Source of the DNA: CAZKUN01 sp964555935
GTDB taxonomy: Bacteria > Armatimonadota > Zipacnadia > Zipacnadales > VGFC01
Length of the DNA stretch: 64,000 nt
Assembly (NCBI GenBank): GCA_964555935.1
Contig: CAZKUN010000016.1
Coordinates: 1-64,000, forward strand
Direction of reading: 5' to 3'
The first letter of the stretch is position 1. Each line of letters opens with the position of its first letter. Below, one piece after another: positions 36,257-45,806 of the stretch. The notes under the pieces are model-generated. The model made no database searches. It was not told where the DNA came from and saw only the letters and a list, made by a program, of their open reading frames with translations. The translations under genes and the position numbers were made by a program.

Positions 36257-37960
36257 AGGCGCCAGCGCTTCCTCGTACGCGCCTTTCTGCTCGACGATGT
36301 CCTGCAGCTCGGCGATGTGTCGCTCGTAAACGCCTCGCGGAGTCGTGCCGTGCTTCGCGCACAGCGCCGCTGCCGCGCCGACGGCGCGCCCCATCTGGCC
36401 GCCGGTCTTCTGCAGCTTCGTGCTGCAATACGCGATGTGCGTCGCGCTGATGTCCCGGCCCGCCATCATGAGGTTCGTGACGTTCCTCGAATAGAGACAC
36501 CGGAACGGAATCTCGTACGGCTCGACCGCTCGCAGATCAAGTCGGTTGCGGAAATCGTAGTCCTCACGCGGGTAGTGCAGGCAGAACACGAGGCTCCCCG
36601 TCGCCACGCCGTCCGGGAAATCGCGTTGCGACTGGATGTCTCCCTGCGTCAGGATGTAATCGCCCATGAGCCGCCGCGATTCGCCCCTCGCGGCGATGTA
36701 CCCGACACGCTCGTACTCGGTCAGCTTGGTTGCCTCAGCAAACTTCTGCTTGAGGTTCACCAGGTTCCCGTAGATCGCGCGCAGCATGTAGTCGCGGATC
36801 TCCTCCGCATCGTTGATCATGTGGCGCCAGTGGCCGTACTCCCACGTGTGGTCGCTCGTGATCTCAATATGGTCGCGGGTGATCTCCGTCGCCCATGGCA
36901 GGTCGCTGAAGTCCGCCGGCTCAGGGACATTATGGAACGCGAAGTAGAGCGTCGAACCGTGAGTCATGTTGTCAGGCTCATCCGGCGCGAGCGACTCCCC
37001 GAACTCCTCCTTGCCTTCGCGACCCATCCGGTAGTCCGCGCCCGCCCAGTGGCCGACCCACGCGTCGCCCGTGCAGTCGATGAACACGGGCGCGCTGAAG
37101 CGCAGCTCCTCGCTCGTGCTCGTGTTGCGGGCATCGACGGCCGCGATCCGCTTGCCCCTCATCACGGCGTCGTACACGTGCCAGCCCAAGTACAGGTCGA
37201 GAGTCTCCTCGGCCGGCATCACGCGGTTGCGGGCCTCGTGGGTGACCACCTCGTCGATGATCGCGCCGCCAAGCCCCACGGGCCGGATCGCGATCTCCGT
37301 GCTTGAGTTGCCGCCGAGGACGGGCCTGTTCTGCACCAGCGCCACGTGCAGCCCAAGCCTGGCGGCGGTCAACGCCGCCGAGCACCCGGCAACGCCTCCA
37401 CCGACTACCACCACGTCGAACTCCCCGCCCGATGGCGGCGTCTTCGGCAAGCCGAGAAGGCGCTTGCGCCACGCGGTCATCTTCTTGCCCGGCTCGTTCG
37501 GCGGCGCCAGCTCCATGTCAGTCGTGAAGAGCAGCGCGTCGCATCGGCCATCGAAGCCCGTGAGATCATGCAGCTCCACCGTCGCCTCGGTGGCGCTGAT
37601 CTCCACCGCACCGCCATCCTCCCACGCCCAGCCCTGTCCGCTCGCCCCAAAGGTCGTATCCACAGCCTCGCCACTGACTAGCACCTGAAACCGTCCCGGG
37701 TGATGCTCCGGCACCCAGTCCTTCGTCCGAGCCCACAGGCGATACGTCCCGGGCGCCGCGAACGTGACCGTCGTTCGAGCGTTATCGACCTGGTGGCCCA
37801 GACCATGCGCCATCAGGTATGGCGACCCCATCATGTCCAGGAATTGCGGATCAAGCACCCAACCGCCATGCTCATCGAAGCCCTCAGCCTCCACCAGCAC
37901 CGTGTCCGCCGTAGCCATCGTCGCCAGCAGTAGCATCATTGCTACCGTCGTCAGTCTCAT
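36239..37960 (-). CDS. Exported FAD-dependent oxidoreductase with N-terminal binding domain
   Basis: 573 residues. ATG 37960 (MRLTTVAMMLLLATMATA, signal peptide) is preferred to an upstream start that would mask the signal. Residues ~20-150 form a small beta-sandwich like those attached to glycan enzymes (EAEGFDEHGGW, YRLWARTKDW). Residues ~180-573 are an FAD_oxidored-type flavoprotein: dinucleotide-binding VVVVGGGVAGCSAA (Gly187-Gly192), VLGGNSSTE, FIDCTGDAWVGHWAGADYRMG and NLMMAGRDISATHIAYCSTKLQKTGGQMG. This family oxidises sugars or related polyols, but the substrate is unknown. Export of an FAD enzyme suggests Tat or periplasmic cofactor loading, although no twin-arginine motif is present. 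It is divergent from GH95. Confidence 0.8.
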   Translation of the reverse strand: MRLTTVAMMLLLATMATADTVLVEAEGFDEHGGWVLDPQFLDMMGSPYLMAHGLGHQVDNARTTVTFAAPGTYRLWARTKDWVPEHHPGRFQVLVSGEAVDTTFGASGQGWAWEDGGAVEISATEATVELHDLTGFDGRCDALLFTTDMELAPPNEPGKKMTAWRKRLLGLPKTPPSGGEFDVVVVGGGVAGCSAALTAARLGLHVALVQNRPVLGGNSSTEIAIRPVGLGGAIIDEVVTHEARNRVMPAEETLDLYLGWHVYDAVMRGKRIAAVDARNTSTSEELRFSAPVFIDCTGDAWVGHWAGADYRMGREGKEEFGESLAPDEPDNMTHGSTLYFAFHNVPEPADFSDLPWATEITRDHIEITSDHTWEYGHWRHMINDAEEIRDYMLRAIYGNLVNLKQKFAEATKLTEYERVGYIAARGESRRLMGDYILTQGDIQSQRDFPDGVATGSLVFCLHYPREDYDFRNRLDLRAVEPYEIPFRCLYSRNVTNLMMAGRDISATHIAYCSTKLQKTGGQMGRAVGAAAALCAKHGTTPRGVYERHIAELQDIVEQKGAYEEALAPSGADE

Positions 37961-38016
37961 CGAGTCATCCCTCTCATGCGTGGACCATGCCTCTTCCCCC
38001 CGTGAAGGCAAGTCCC

Positions 38017-38030
38017 TTCGTCGAGACGAA
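38017..38030. promoter_or_regulatory. 14-bp palindrome upstream of GH95 gene
   Basis: The inverted repeat TTCGTC-GA-GACGAA lies 11 nt before the GH95 start, in the 81-nt region shared with the divergent FAD-oxidoreductase gene. It may be an operator or a hairpin close to the ribosome site. Confidence 0.35.
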
Positions 38031-38041
38031 ACGACGCGCGC

Positions 38042-40894
38042 ATGACACGGATAGCAGCTCTTGCCATCCTGACGTCAATCGGCTTCTACTCGCCTACGGT
38101 CTGCCAGGACGCGTGGCGCGAGATTGCCGTGCCCGGCGCGTGGGAGAACCTGGGCGAGGCGCCCTTCGATCGGCTCGACGGCTTCGCGTGGTATCGCTGC
38201 TTTGCGAGAGTGCCCGCGGAGTGGCTGGGCCTCGACCTCACGCTCAGTCTCGGCTCCATCGACGACTGTGACGAGGCATACTTCAACGGGGTCCTGGTCG
38301 GATCGACCGGTGGTATGCCGCCTGAGTACCGGGGTCTCTCCGGCCCCAGCCGCAGCTACACGGTTCCCGCGGGAACTGTCCGCCCCGGCGAGATCAACAT
38401 GATCGCCGCACGCGTCTACGATGGCGGCGGCGCCGGGGGAATCACGCGCGGCAAGATCAGCATCGACTGCGGCCGCGGCACGATGCCGCTGGCGGGGACA
38501 TGGCTCATCCGCGCGGGGGATGACCCCGAGTGGGCCGCATTCCCCCCACCTGATACTGACCCTGAGACGATGGCGAAGCTCGCCTTTACGGAGGCTACCG
38601 TGACCGCGCAGATCACCGGACTAATGACGCCACCCGACAGCCCGCTCACGCTCTGGTACCCGCAGCCCGCCCGCGAATGGGTCGAGGCTCTGCCCGTCGG
38701 TAACGGCCGGTTGGGTGGCATGGTCTTCGGCGGCGTGCCTGAGGAGCACATGCAGTTCAACGAGGACACGCTCTGGACCGGCAAGCCTCACGAGTACCAC
38801 CGCCCCGGCGCGGTTGAGCACCTGGCGGAGATCCGACGTCTCCTCGCTGAGGGCAAGCAACGCGAGGCCGAAGATCTCGCCATGCGCGAGTTCATGAGCG
38901 ACCCGCTGGGCCAGATGGAGTACCAGCCCTTCGGCGACCTCCGGATCAAGTTCCCGGAGGCGGGTGATGTCACCGACTATCGCCGCGAGCTAGACATCGA
39001 CAGCGCAGTCGCTCGTGTCTCGTACACGGCGGGTGGCGTCACTTACACGCGCGAGGTGTTCGCCAGCCATCCGGACCAGGTGATCGTTGTCCGTCTGGCG
39101 GCGAGCAAGCCCGGCGCGATCACGTTCACAGCCAGGCTGACCGCCGAGCACAAGTCGGCGCGCGCAGCGGCCATCGATGCAACCACTATCGCCATCGCCG
39201 GCCAAGTCGAGCCCGATGGTCTGCGCTTCCAAGCCCGCGTCAGCGCGGAGGCCGAGGGCGGCACAGTCACGGTCGATGCCGACGCCATTACCGTCGAGCG
39301 CGCGGATTCGGTCACGCTCCGACTCGTGGCGGCGACCAGTTTCGTCGACTACACTGACATCAGCGCCGACCCCGCGGCTCGTTGCTCGGCCGACTTGGCG
39401 CAAGCCTCCGCGAAGCCGCACGCGGACCTGCTCGCCGACCACGTGGGCGATCACCAGGCGCTCTTCCGTCGGGTCTCGCTCGATCTCGGGCGGAGCGGCT
39501 CCGACGACCTGCCGACCGACGAGCGACTGCAGGTCGTCGCCGGTCAGCCCGACCCCGCGCTCGCTGCCCTCTTCTTCCAGTATGGACGTTACCTGCTGAT
39601 CGCCAGCAGTCGGCCCGGCAACCAACCGGGCAACCTGCAGGGCATCTGGAATGACCAAATCAACCCGCCGTGGGGCAGCAAGTGGACGACCAACATCAAC
39701 ACGGAGATGAACTACTGGCCGGCGGAGCTGACCAATCTCTCCGAGTGCCACGAGCCGCTGTTTGACCTCATCGATGGGCTCGTCGTCACAGGCCGCGAGA
39801 CGGCAAAGGCCCACTACGACTGCGACGGTTGGGTCTTCCACCACAACGCCGACCTCTGGCGAGGCTCGGCCCCGATCAACCACTCCAACCACGGCATCTG
39901 GGTGAGCGGCGGCGGATGGCTCTCGCGACATCTCTGGGAGCGCTATCTTTTCACCGGCGACACCGAGTTCCTGCGCGAGCGCGGATACCCCGCTATGCGC
40001 GAGGCGGCGCTTTTCTTCACCCAGTTCCTGGTCGAGGACGCCGAGACCGGTTGGCTCATCAGCACGCCATCGAACTCCCCCGAGATCGGCGGGCTCGTTG
40101 CCGGCCCGACGATGGATCACCAGATCATCCGCAGCCTGTTTGCGTCGGTCGTGGAGGCCGCCGGCATTTTGGATGTCGATGAGGAGTTCGCACCCCGACT
40201 CGAGGCGATGATCCCGCGCATCGCCCCGAACCAGATTGGCAAGCACGGCCAGCTTCAGGAATGGTTAGAGGACCGGGACGATCCCAACGAGCAGCACCGG
40301 CACGTTTCGCACCTGTGGGGCCTTCATCCCGGCGCGGAGATCTCGCCGCGGACCACGCCCGAACTGGCCGAGGCGGCTAGGCAATCGCTGCTCTTCCGAG
40401 GCGACGGGGGGACGGGCTGGAGCAAGGCGTGGAAGATCAACTTCTGGGCCCGTCTGCTCGACGGCGATCATGCCCACAGAATGCTCATCGAGGCGCTCTC
40501 AGGCAACACGCTGCCCAACCTGTTCGACACGCACCCGCCGTTCCAGATCGACGGCAACTTCGGCGCCACGTCCGGTATCGCCGAGATGCTCGTGCAGTCC
40601 CACAATGGCGAGGTCGATCTCCTCCCGGCATTGCCATCGGCGTGGCCGTCGGGCGCCGTCACCGGCCTCCGAGCGCGCGGCGGTTTCGGGGTCGACATCA
40701 CATGGGAGGCGGGCACGTTGGTCAGTGCCGTCCTTTGCGCAGACCTGGACGGTTCATGCCGCGTGCGGTTGCCCGCGGGCACGACTGTCGCAGTCAACGA
40801 CGGCACGGTCGCTACTACATCGCCCGATGACTCAGTCATCGAGTTCAAGGCCGCGTCCGGCGAGTCCTACACCATCCGCGCGACGGAGGCGTAG
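38042..40894 (+). CDS. Exported GH95 alpha-L-fucosidase with extra N-terminal sugar-binding domain
   Basis: 950 residues, signal peptide about residues 1-21 ([22 protein letters not shown]). Residues ~22-150 resemble a GH2-type galactose-binding domain ([19 protein letters not shown]). GH95 proper starts ~residue 195 ([26 protein letters not shown], then [19 protein letters not shown]). The catalytic (alpha/alpha)6 barrel has the asparagine pair Asn551/Asn553 in [10 protein letters not shown], which activates the water in this inverting family. It also has Glu681 in SPEIGG as the probable acid and Asp837 in [17 protein letters not shown]. It releases alpha-1,2-linked fucose (some members act on galactose). 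GHL15-like gene follows after 3 nt. Confidence 0.88.
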   Translation: MTRIAALAILTSIGFYSPTVCQDAWREIAVPGAWENLGEAPFDRLDGFAWYRCFARVPAEWLGLDLTLSLGSIDDCDEAYFNGVLVGSTGGMPPEYRGLSGPSRSYTVPAGTVRPGEINMIAARVYDGGGAGGITRGKISIDCGRGTMPLAGTWLIRAGDDPEWAAFPPPDTDPETMAKLAFTEATVTAQITGLMTPPDSPLTLWYPQPAREWVEALPVGNGRLGGMVFGGVPEEHMQFNEDTLWTGKPHEYHRPGAVEHLAEIRRLLAEGKQREAEDLAMREFMSDPLGQMEYQPFGDLRIKFPEAGDVTDYRRELDIDSAVARVSYTAGGVTYTREVFASHPDQVIVVRLAASKPGAITFTARLTAEHKSARAAAIDATTIAIAGQVEPDGLRFQARVSAEAEGGTVTVDADAITVERADSVTLRLVAATSFVDYTDISADPAARCSADLAQASAKPHADLLADHVGDHQALFRRVSLDLGRSGSDDLPTDERLQVVAGQPDPALAALFFQYGRYLLIASSRPGNQPGNLQGIWNDQINPPWGSKWTTNINTEMNYWPAELTNLSECHEPLFDLIDGLVVTGRETAKAHYDCDGWVFHHNADLWRGSAPINHSNHGIWVSGGGWLSRHLWERYLFTGDTEFLRERGYPAMREAALFFTQFLVEDAETGWLISTPSNSPEIGGLVAGPTMDHQIIRSLFASVVEAAGILDVDEEFAPRLEAMIPRIAPNQIGKHGQLQEWLEDRDDPNEQHRHVSHLWGLHPGAEISPRTTPELAEAARQSLLFRGDGGTGWSKAWKINFWARLLDGDHAHRMLIEALSGNTLPNLFDTHPPFQIDGNFGATSGIAEMLVQSHNGEVDLLPALPSAWPSGAVTGLRARGGFGVDITWEAGTLVSAVLCADLDGSCRVRLPAGTTVAVNDGTVATTSPDDSVIEFKAASGESYTIRATEA

Positions 40895-40897
40895 CCC

Positions 40898-42763
40898 ATG
40901 GGTGCCCTGCTGACTTGCTGCGCGCTCTTGCTCGGGTCCACGACTGAGGTCTACGCGCGCGATGTTACCGAACTGGATCCATCATACCCGCGCATCGCCA
41001 ACTGCTATGGCTCGCGTTTGGGATGGGAGTCGTGGGAGAAGGGCGCGGGGTACTGGTCCAAGGTCGATCTGATCATCGGCGGGTGCTACGATCTTCACTA
41101 CGATTGGGATGATGCTCGGTGGGAGCGCGTGATCCCGCGGCTCGAGCAGAACATCGCGCTGCTTCGAGAGGCCAACCCCACGGCACTCGTTCTGCCATAC
41201 GTCGACGTCATCGAGGGCCCCGACAATCCTGACATCCCCGAGCACTGGTGGGACCTGCGCGACGGCGAGCGCTGGAGCGGCTGGCCTGGGTTCTTCCGCA
41301 TCAACATGAAGCTGCCCGACGTGCTGCAGTTCAACCTCGACAAGGTCCGCGACCAGGTGATGGCCCGCGAGATGTTCGACGGGGTTTTCTATGATTGCTG
41401 GGGACCCGATCCCTGGCTCGTGCCGCGCACGGCCCAGCTCCGCGACGGCAAGGCCGTCGTCATGCTGAACGAGTGGAATCTGCCGACCGATGGCCATGAC
41501 AGCCTGAATGGGTGCCTGGCCGAAGACGAGCTGAACCGCGTCATCGAGGGCAAGGTTGATTTCGAGGAGTTCCTGGGGCGCTATCTCCGCTGGAGCAACG
41601 AGGGTCGCAAACCTGCGATCACCACCATCGTCTGCCACCCGCGCGACCTCGACATGGATCCCTGGGCCTGGTCCAAAGTCGACTGGCAAGAACGCACCAA
41701 GCTCGCGCAGGATCTGCAGAATGCCGATCCGCAGACCATGCGATTTGGCCTAACCACCACGCTCATGGGTGATGGGTACTTCGCCTACGACTGCGCCAAT
41801 CTGGGACGCGGCCAATGGTGGTGGTACCCCGAGTTTGACGCGCCGCTTGGCAAGCCCGTCGGATCGGCCATCCGCAACGCCGACGGCACGTGGCAGCGCG
41901 AGTTCGAGGGCGGTCTCGTAGTTACCAACGGCGCGAGCTACGACGCGGTGGTGGAGTTGCCGGCGAAACGCCGAGACATGAGCACTGGGCGAGTCGGCAC
42001 CACGTTCACGATCCCGATGTTCGACGGCCGCATCTTCCTCCCCACGGACGAAGCGCCCACTGCCGGCCCCGACATCGAGCCGCGCTTGACCGCCGGGCCT
42101 CCCGACGCCCTGCGTGTCGTCACGTTGGAGGACGGCATTACCGTCGTTCAGGCGCCCGATGGACTCGAGTTGCGGTTCACCTCAACCGGCGAGCTGCGGA
42201 ACATACTGCTGAACCGGCAGATGATAATGACCGGTGGCTGGCCCGTCGTCGCCGCCCCGCCGATGCGCCACTTCGCGGTTGAGGATTCGGCTGAGCCGCT
42301 GGTGTCCACAACCGACCAGCGTGTAGAGCTTACCTTTGCAGGGGATCTCGTGGAGGGTGACCAGCGCGTTCGGTTCACGGAGACCTGCAGCATCGAACCG
42401 AACAACCGGTTCACGCTTCGGTTCGACTACGAGGCGGTCACCGACGCGAACTTCCGCCTCTTCCGGCACTACTTCTTCCTGCCCGTCCACCGGTACGCCG
42501 GGGCGGCCGTGACCGATGGGGAAGCCTCGCGCCAACTCCCTCGCGAGGTTGAGAAGGACACGTTGCTGGCGGGAGCGCAGCAGCTGGAGATCACCACGGG
42601 CGAGCACGCGGTCATCATCGACAGTTCCGTGCCGATGTCGCTCGTCGATCACCGCCAATGGGGATCCGAGGACTACCTCCTCGCGGGGTATCCCGTGTCC
42701 GGAGAGGTGAAACGCGGCGCGACTTGGTCAGTGGAAATCACCACGCGAATCACGGCTCAGTAG
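40898..42763 (+). CDS. Exported putative glycoside hydrolase (GHL15-like TIM barrel)
   Basis: 621 residues starting MGALLTCCALLLGSTTEVYA (signal peptide). GGAGG lies 8 nt before ATG, inside the end of the GH95 gene. The N-terminal ~340 residues resemble the hypothetical glycosyl hydrolase GHL15 barrel: SKVDLIIGGCYDLHYDWDD, LVLPYVDVIEGPDN, EMFDGVFYDCWGPDPWLVP (with an Asp at the strand end) and FGLTTTLMGDGYFAYDC. The C-terminal ~240 residues are beta-sandwich-like. No activity has been proven for this family. Tight coupling to GH95 suggests it works on the same fucosylated polymer. It overlaps the convergent URO-D gene by 7 nt. Confidence 0.65.
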   Translation: MGALLTCCALLLGSTTEVYARDVTELDPSYPRIANCYGSRLGWESWEKGAGYWSKVDLIIGGCYDLHYDWDDARWERVIPRLEQNIALLREANPTALVLPYVDVIEGPDNPDIPEHWWDLRDGERWSGWPGFFRINMKLPDVLQFNLDKVRDQVMAREMFDGVFYDCWGPDPWLVPRTAQLRDGKAVVMLNEWNLPTDGHDSLNGCLAEDELNRVIEGKVDFEEFLGRYLRWSNEGRKPAITTIVCHPRDLDMDPWAWSKVDWQERTKLAQDLQNADPQTMRFGLTTTLMGDGYFAYDCANLGRGQWWWYPEFDAPLGKPVGSAIRNADGTWQREFEGGLVVTNGASYDAVVELPAKRRDMSTGRVGTTFTIPMFDGRIFLPTDEAPTAGPDIEPRLTAGPPDALRVVTLEDGITVVQAPDGLELRFTSTGELRNILLNRQMIMTGGWPVVAAPPMRHFAVEDSAEPLVSTTDQRVELTFAGDLVEGDQRVRFTETCSIEPNNRFTLRFDYEAVTDANFRLFRHYFFLPVHRYAGAAVTDGEASRQLPREVEKDTLLAGAQQLEITTGEHAVIIDSSVPMSLVDHRQWGSEDYLLAGYPVSGEVKRGATWSVEITTRITAQ

Positions 42764-43779
42764 ACGCCTGCGCTCCGAATCGTCTCCGCCATCACGCGGA
42801 TGTTCTCGTCCTTCATGTCGGCCGTGAGACTGTTTGACGATGAGATGATATACCCGCCGCCAGCGCCAATCTTGTCGATCCGGTCGGCTACCTGCGCGCG
42901 GATGTCACCAGCCTCCGCATGCACCAGATCATCCATGAAGATATTGCCCACGAGGCAGACGCGATCACCGTGACGGGCCTTGACGTCCTCAATGTCCATC
43001 ACGTCCGGCTGCAGCGGGTGAATGCCCACCTGCCCAATCTCCAGCCAGTCGTCGAGGATCGGCCCCATGTCGCCATCCGAATGGCAGATGAGCGGGAGCT
43101 CGAGAGCATCCGCCACGCGTTTCTGCACGGGAAGCACGGTCTCGCGGAAGAACCTCGGAGAGAACATCGGGCCTGAGTTGAACGCCACGTCGTCGAAGGC
43201 CCAGAAGATGTCGAACCCGATCTCCGCCAGACCCGGCGCCTGGCGGATGGTCCAGTCGGCGTAGCGTTCCATGACCTCGTGGATCAGGTCGAGGTCATCG
43301 GCCATCGCGTAACTGAACGCCTCCAACCCCATCGTCATGATCGTCGCGCCGATGCCCAAGCGTATGCACGCGACCGCGCAGTAGTCTTCCTTGGCGGCGA
43401 TGAACGCCTTCGCCTCATCGAGAAACCCCGGCGCGTCCATGTCCGGGAACTGCATTCGCGCGAGGTCCTCGCGGGTATGGATCTCGCCCTCGCCGACGAC
43501 GACCACGCCCTCCATCGTTGTCCTTCCGGCGTACACCGGCGCGAATGCGTTCCAGTTGATGTTGTCCTTGCCTAGCTCGCGACAGACCTTCTTCTGCTGC
43601 TCGGCAAGATGGGCCCCCGAGGCGATCGGCGTACCGTCGGGCGCAATGTCCCAATTCACCGAGATCGGCTCGCCACACAACCGCGTCGCCAGCTCGTCGG
43701 CAACTATGCCCTCCATCCACGGGACGCGGTCAGGCGTCTCGCACTTCAGGGCCGCTAGGACTCTCTCGCGTGAGGTCAT
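42757..43779 (-). CDS. URO-D-family protein, last gene of glycyl radical operon
   Basis: 340 residues, about the length of HemE-family proteins. The N-terminus reads MTSRERVLAALKCETPDRVPW, the signature of URO-D-like proteins of anaerobes. The C-terminal half has LICHSDGDMGPILDDWLEIG and GDRVCLVGNIFMDDLV, the HSDG/GNI form typical of non-heme members. It lacks the HxC..C zinc motif of MtaA, so its methyl-transfer role, if any, is not established. Its ATG overlaps the stop of the preceding cysteine hydrolase gene by 4 nt (ATGA), which implies translational coupling in the five-gene operon. Confidence 0.8.
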   Translation of the reverse strand: MTSRERVLAALKCETPDRVPWMEGIVADELATRLCGEPISVNWDIAPDGTPIASGAHLAEQQKKVCRELGKDNINWNAFAPVYAGRTTMEGVVVVGEGEIHTREDLARMQFPDMDAPGFLDEAKAFIAAKEDYCAVACIRLGIGATIMTMGLEAFSYAMADDLDLIHEVMERYADWTIRQAPGLAEIGFDIFWAFDDVAFNSGPMFSPRFFRETVLPVQKRVADALELPLICHSDGDMGPILDDWLEIGQVGIHPLQPDVMDIEDVKARHGDRVCLVGNIFMDDLVHAEAGDIRAQVADRIDKIGAGGGYIISSSNSLTADMKDENIRVMAETIRSAGVY

Positions 43780-44552
43780 GCGAGCCCCCGGCAGGCCTCG
43801 ATAAAGTCATCCGTTAGCAGCGTATCGCCGAAGTGTGTCTCGAAGTACCCGATCGCCCAGCGTGTCGCGACGCGCTCCTCGAAGGAGTCCGGCAGTTCGA
43901 CGCCCAGCGTTGCGTCCCGCATCAGGTACGTGCGGTATCCCTGCCCCGCCATTGGCTCGACCCCGCCCGGCGCCCGCAGGATGCACATATCGGTCGCGAA
44001 CCCCGTGTAGATCAGAGTCTCGATCCCGCGCTTGCTCAACTGACGATGGAACTGAGGCGTCTGGTAGGCCATCGGCTCGTCCGGGTGCGGGGCGACGACC
44101 GCGGCACGATCCATGTGGGCGTAGGGTGATTTCGTGGCGTAGTCCTCCCCGTGGGAGCGCCACACCAACTCACCGCGCCAGTCGGGGACTGTGGGCGTCG
44201 GCGCCGGACCGGTCGCGGCAGGCGGCGGATCGGCTTCCTCCTCGGCCTGGGGGTGCTTCGCGGCAATCGAGTCTGCCTCTACGTGTGCCACGAGGATTCC
44301 CGCATCGCGCGCGGCGTCCATAGCAGGCCTGATCTGCTCGACCATCATCCGGCCCGCCTCGACGGTCGCCTCACGCGAGCCCATGCCGACGAAGAACCCA
44401 GGATCGATCTCAGGCCCGCATTCGCAGCCGATGTTCCAGCAGTGCAGCACGACAAGGGCCGTCGTGTCCGGATCCAGCGACACCTCCGTCGCCTCGTGTC
44501 GCATCGCATCAATCGGGATCGTTCGGTAGTACCGTCCAGGCATCTTCAGCAT
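43776..44552 (-). CDS. Divergent isochorismatase-like cysteine hydrolase
   Basis: 258 residues from ATG 44552, which has GGAGG (44561-44565) 8 nt upstream; a GTG at 44558 is also possible and would overlap the upstream stop. The isochorismatase fold is shown by ARDAGILVAHVEADS and by YTGFATDMCILRAPGG with the catalytic cysteine Cys190. The first-strand motif that should read V-D-x-Q is VVLHCWN, so the catalytic Asp is replaced. The Lys of the third motif is also not evident around MAYQTPQF. It may have altered chemistry or a non-hydrolytic role. It is translationally coupled to the URO-D gene. Confidence 0.75.
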   Translation of the reverse strand: MLKMPGRYYRTIPIDAMRHEATEVSLDPDTTALVVLHCWNIGCECGPEIDPGFFVGMGSREATVEAGRMMVEQIRPAMDAARDAGILVAHVEADSIAAKHPQAEEEADPPPAATGPAPTPTVPDWRGELVWRSHGEDYATKSPYAHMDRAAVVAPHPDEPMAYQTPQFHRQLSKRGIETLIYTGFATDMCILRAPGGVEPMAGQGYRTYLMRDATLGVELPDSFEERVATRWAIGYFETHFGDTLLTDDFIEACRGLA

Positions 44553-44557
44553 CGCCA

Positions 44558-45802
44558 CTACCTCCGGTTCCTGTCGGCAACGGTCCGGATGATCGATGCC
44601 GCCAGCTCGCAGTGCTGCTCAGTGTATTTCTCGCAGAAGCTCGACCAGCGGATGAAGGTCGTCAGGAACTCCTTGGCCCGCGGGCACATCGACAGGTAGT
44701 CATACTCCCGCGACGCCGGCGGCATGGAGAACGGATAGGTCTTCGCCGCCGCCCCGTCGTGCAGGAACGTGCAGGCTTCAGACAACAGGTAGTACTTGCC
44801 CATCCCGGCGCCGGTGAGTCCTGTCTCCGCGAGCTGGGCCGCGAACTCGTCCGGCGTGCATGTGAAGGCATCCGGGTCGACGTTCATGCCCATCATCCAG
44901 CATGAGTAGACGATCGTATCGTCCGGGATTGGCAGCGGGGTGATCCCTGGGATCTCAGCCATGAGGTCGGTGAGAAGCCTCGCCATCTTGTCGCGCTGGA
45001 CCACCTGGTCGCGGATGATCTCAAGCTGCCCCAAGCAGATGCCTGCGGTCGTCTGCGTGATCCGGTGCGCGTAGCCGGCGACCGTATGCAGTCGTCCGAA
45101 GCCCTCGCGCTGCACCGCGCCGCGACTCTGTCCGATGAAACGGAGTTGCTCGTTGAGGTCATCGTCGTCAGTGACCACGCACCCGCCGACGTCTGACCCC
45201 ATCGTCTTCTCGGAATCGAACGAGAACCCGGCCGCTAGCCCGAGCGTCCCCGCGATCCGCCCCTTGTACTCGCTGAACACGGCCTGGCAGGCGTCCTCAT
45301 AGACCACCAGCCCGTGCTTCTCAGCGAGCGCGTTGATCGGATCCATATCACAGACAATGCCCGTCTTATGCACGCACAGGACGCCGCGCGTCCGGTCAGT
45401 GATGCATGCCTCCACGGTCTCGGCGCCAAGGTTGACCGACCCGGGCATCGTGTCGGCGAAGACGGGAATGAGGTTCTCGCGCACGAGGCCCTGTATCGTG
45501 CCGTAATCAGTGATCGGGCTGACGATGATCTCATCGCCGGGCTCAAAGCCAAACGCCGCCGCGAGCACCGCGAGCGCCGGCGTGCATCCCGGCGTGGCGA
45601 CGCAATGCTTCACGCCGAGCGCCTCGGCGAAGGCCTTCTCAAACCGGCTACCCATGTCACACTGCAATCCGCTGTCGACAACCTCCTGGACGTACTTCGC
45701 GCAGTTCGGGCCCATCGTTCGTGGGAACGGGCCTGGCAACTCACCGACTTCATCCGCATGAGCGGCCGGGCCGTACAGCGCTCGCTTCTCTTTGGGGGCC
45801 AT
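44558..45802 (-). CDS. DegT/DnrJ/EryC1/StrS-family PLP-dependent enzyme
   Basis: 414 residues, cytoplasmic, fold-type I aminotransferase. The Schiff-base lysine is Lys199 in FSFDSEKTMGSDVGG and the PLP-pyridine aspartate is Asp170 in VVYEDACQA. Family members transaminate keto-sugars, as in amino-sugar biosynthesis, and a few are dehydratases. The substrate here is unknown. It lies 4 nt after the deacetylase gene and its end abuts the cysteine hydrolase gene. Together with a deacetylase, it suggests handling of an amino sugar or aminated intermediate, but that is inference. Confidence 0.85.
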   Translation of the reverse strand: MAPKEKRALYGPAAHADEVGELPGPFPRTMGPNCAKYVQEVVDSGLQCDMGSRFEKAFAEALGVKHCVATPGCTPALAVLAAAFGFEPGDEIIVSPITDYGTIQGLVRENLIPVFADTMPGSVNLGAETVEACITDRTRGVLCVHKTGIVCDMDPINALAEKHGLVVYEDACQAVFSEYKGRIAGTLGLAAGFSFDSEKTMGSDVGGCVVTDDDDLNEQLRFIGQSRGAVQREGFGRLHTVAGYAHRITQTTAGICLGQLEIIRDQVVQRDKMARLLTDLMAEIPGITPLPIPDDTIVYSCWMMGMNVDPDAFTCTPDEFAAQLAETGLTGAGMGKYYLLSEACTFLHDGAAAKTYPFSMPPASREYDYLSMCPRAKEFLTTFIRWSSFCEKYTEQHCELAASIIRTVADRNRR

Positions 45803-45806
45803 CCGG

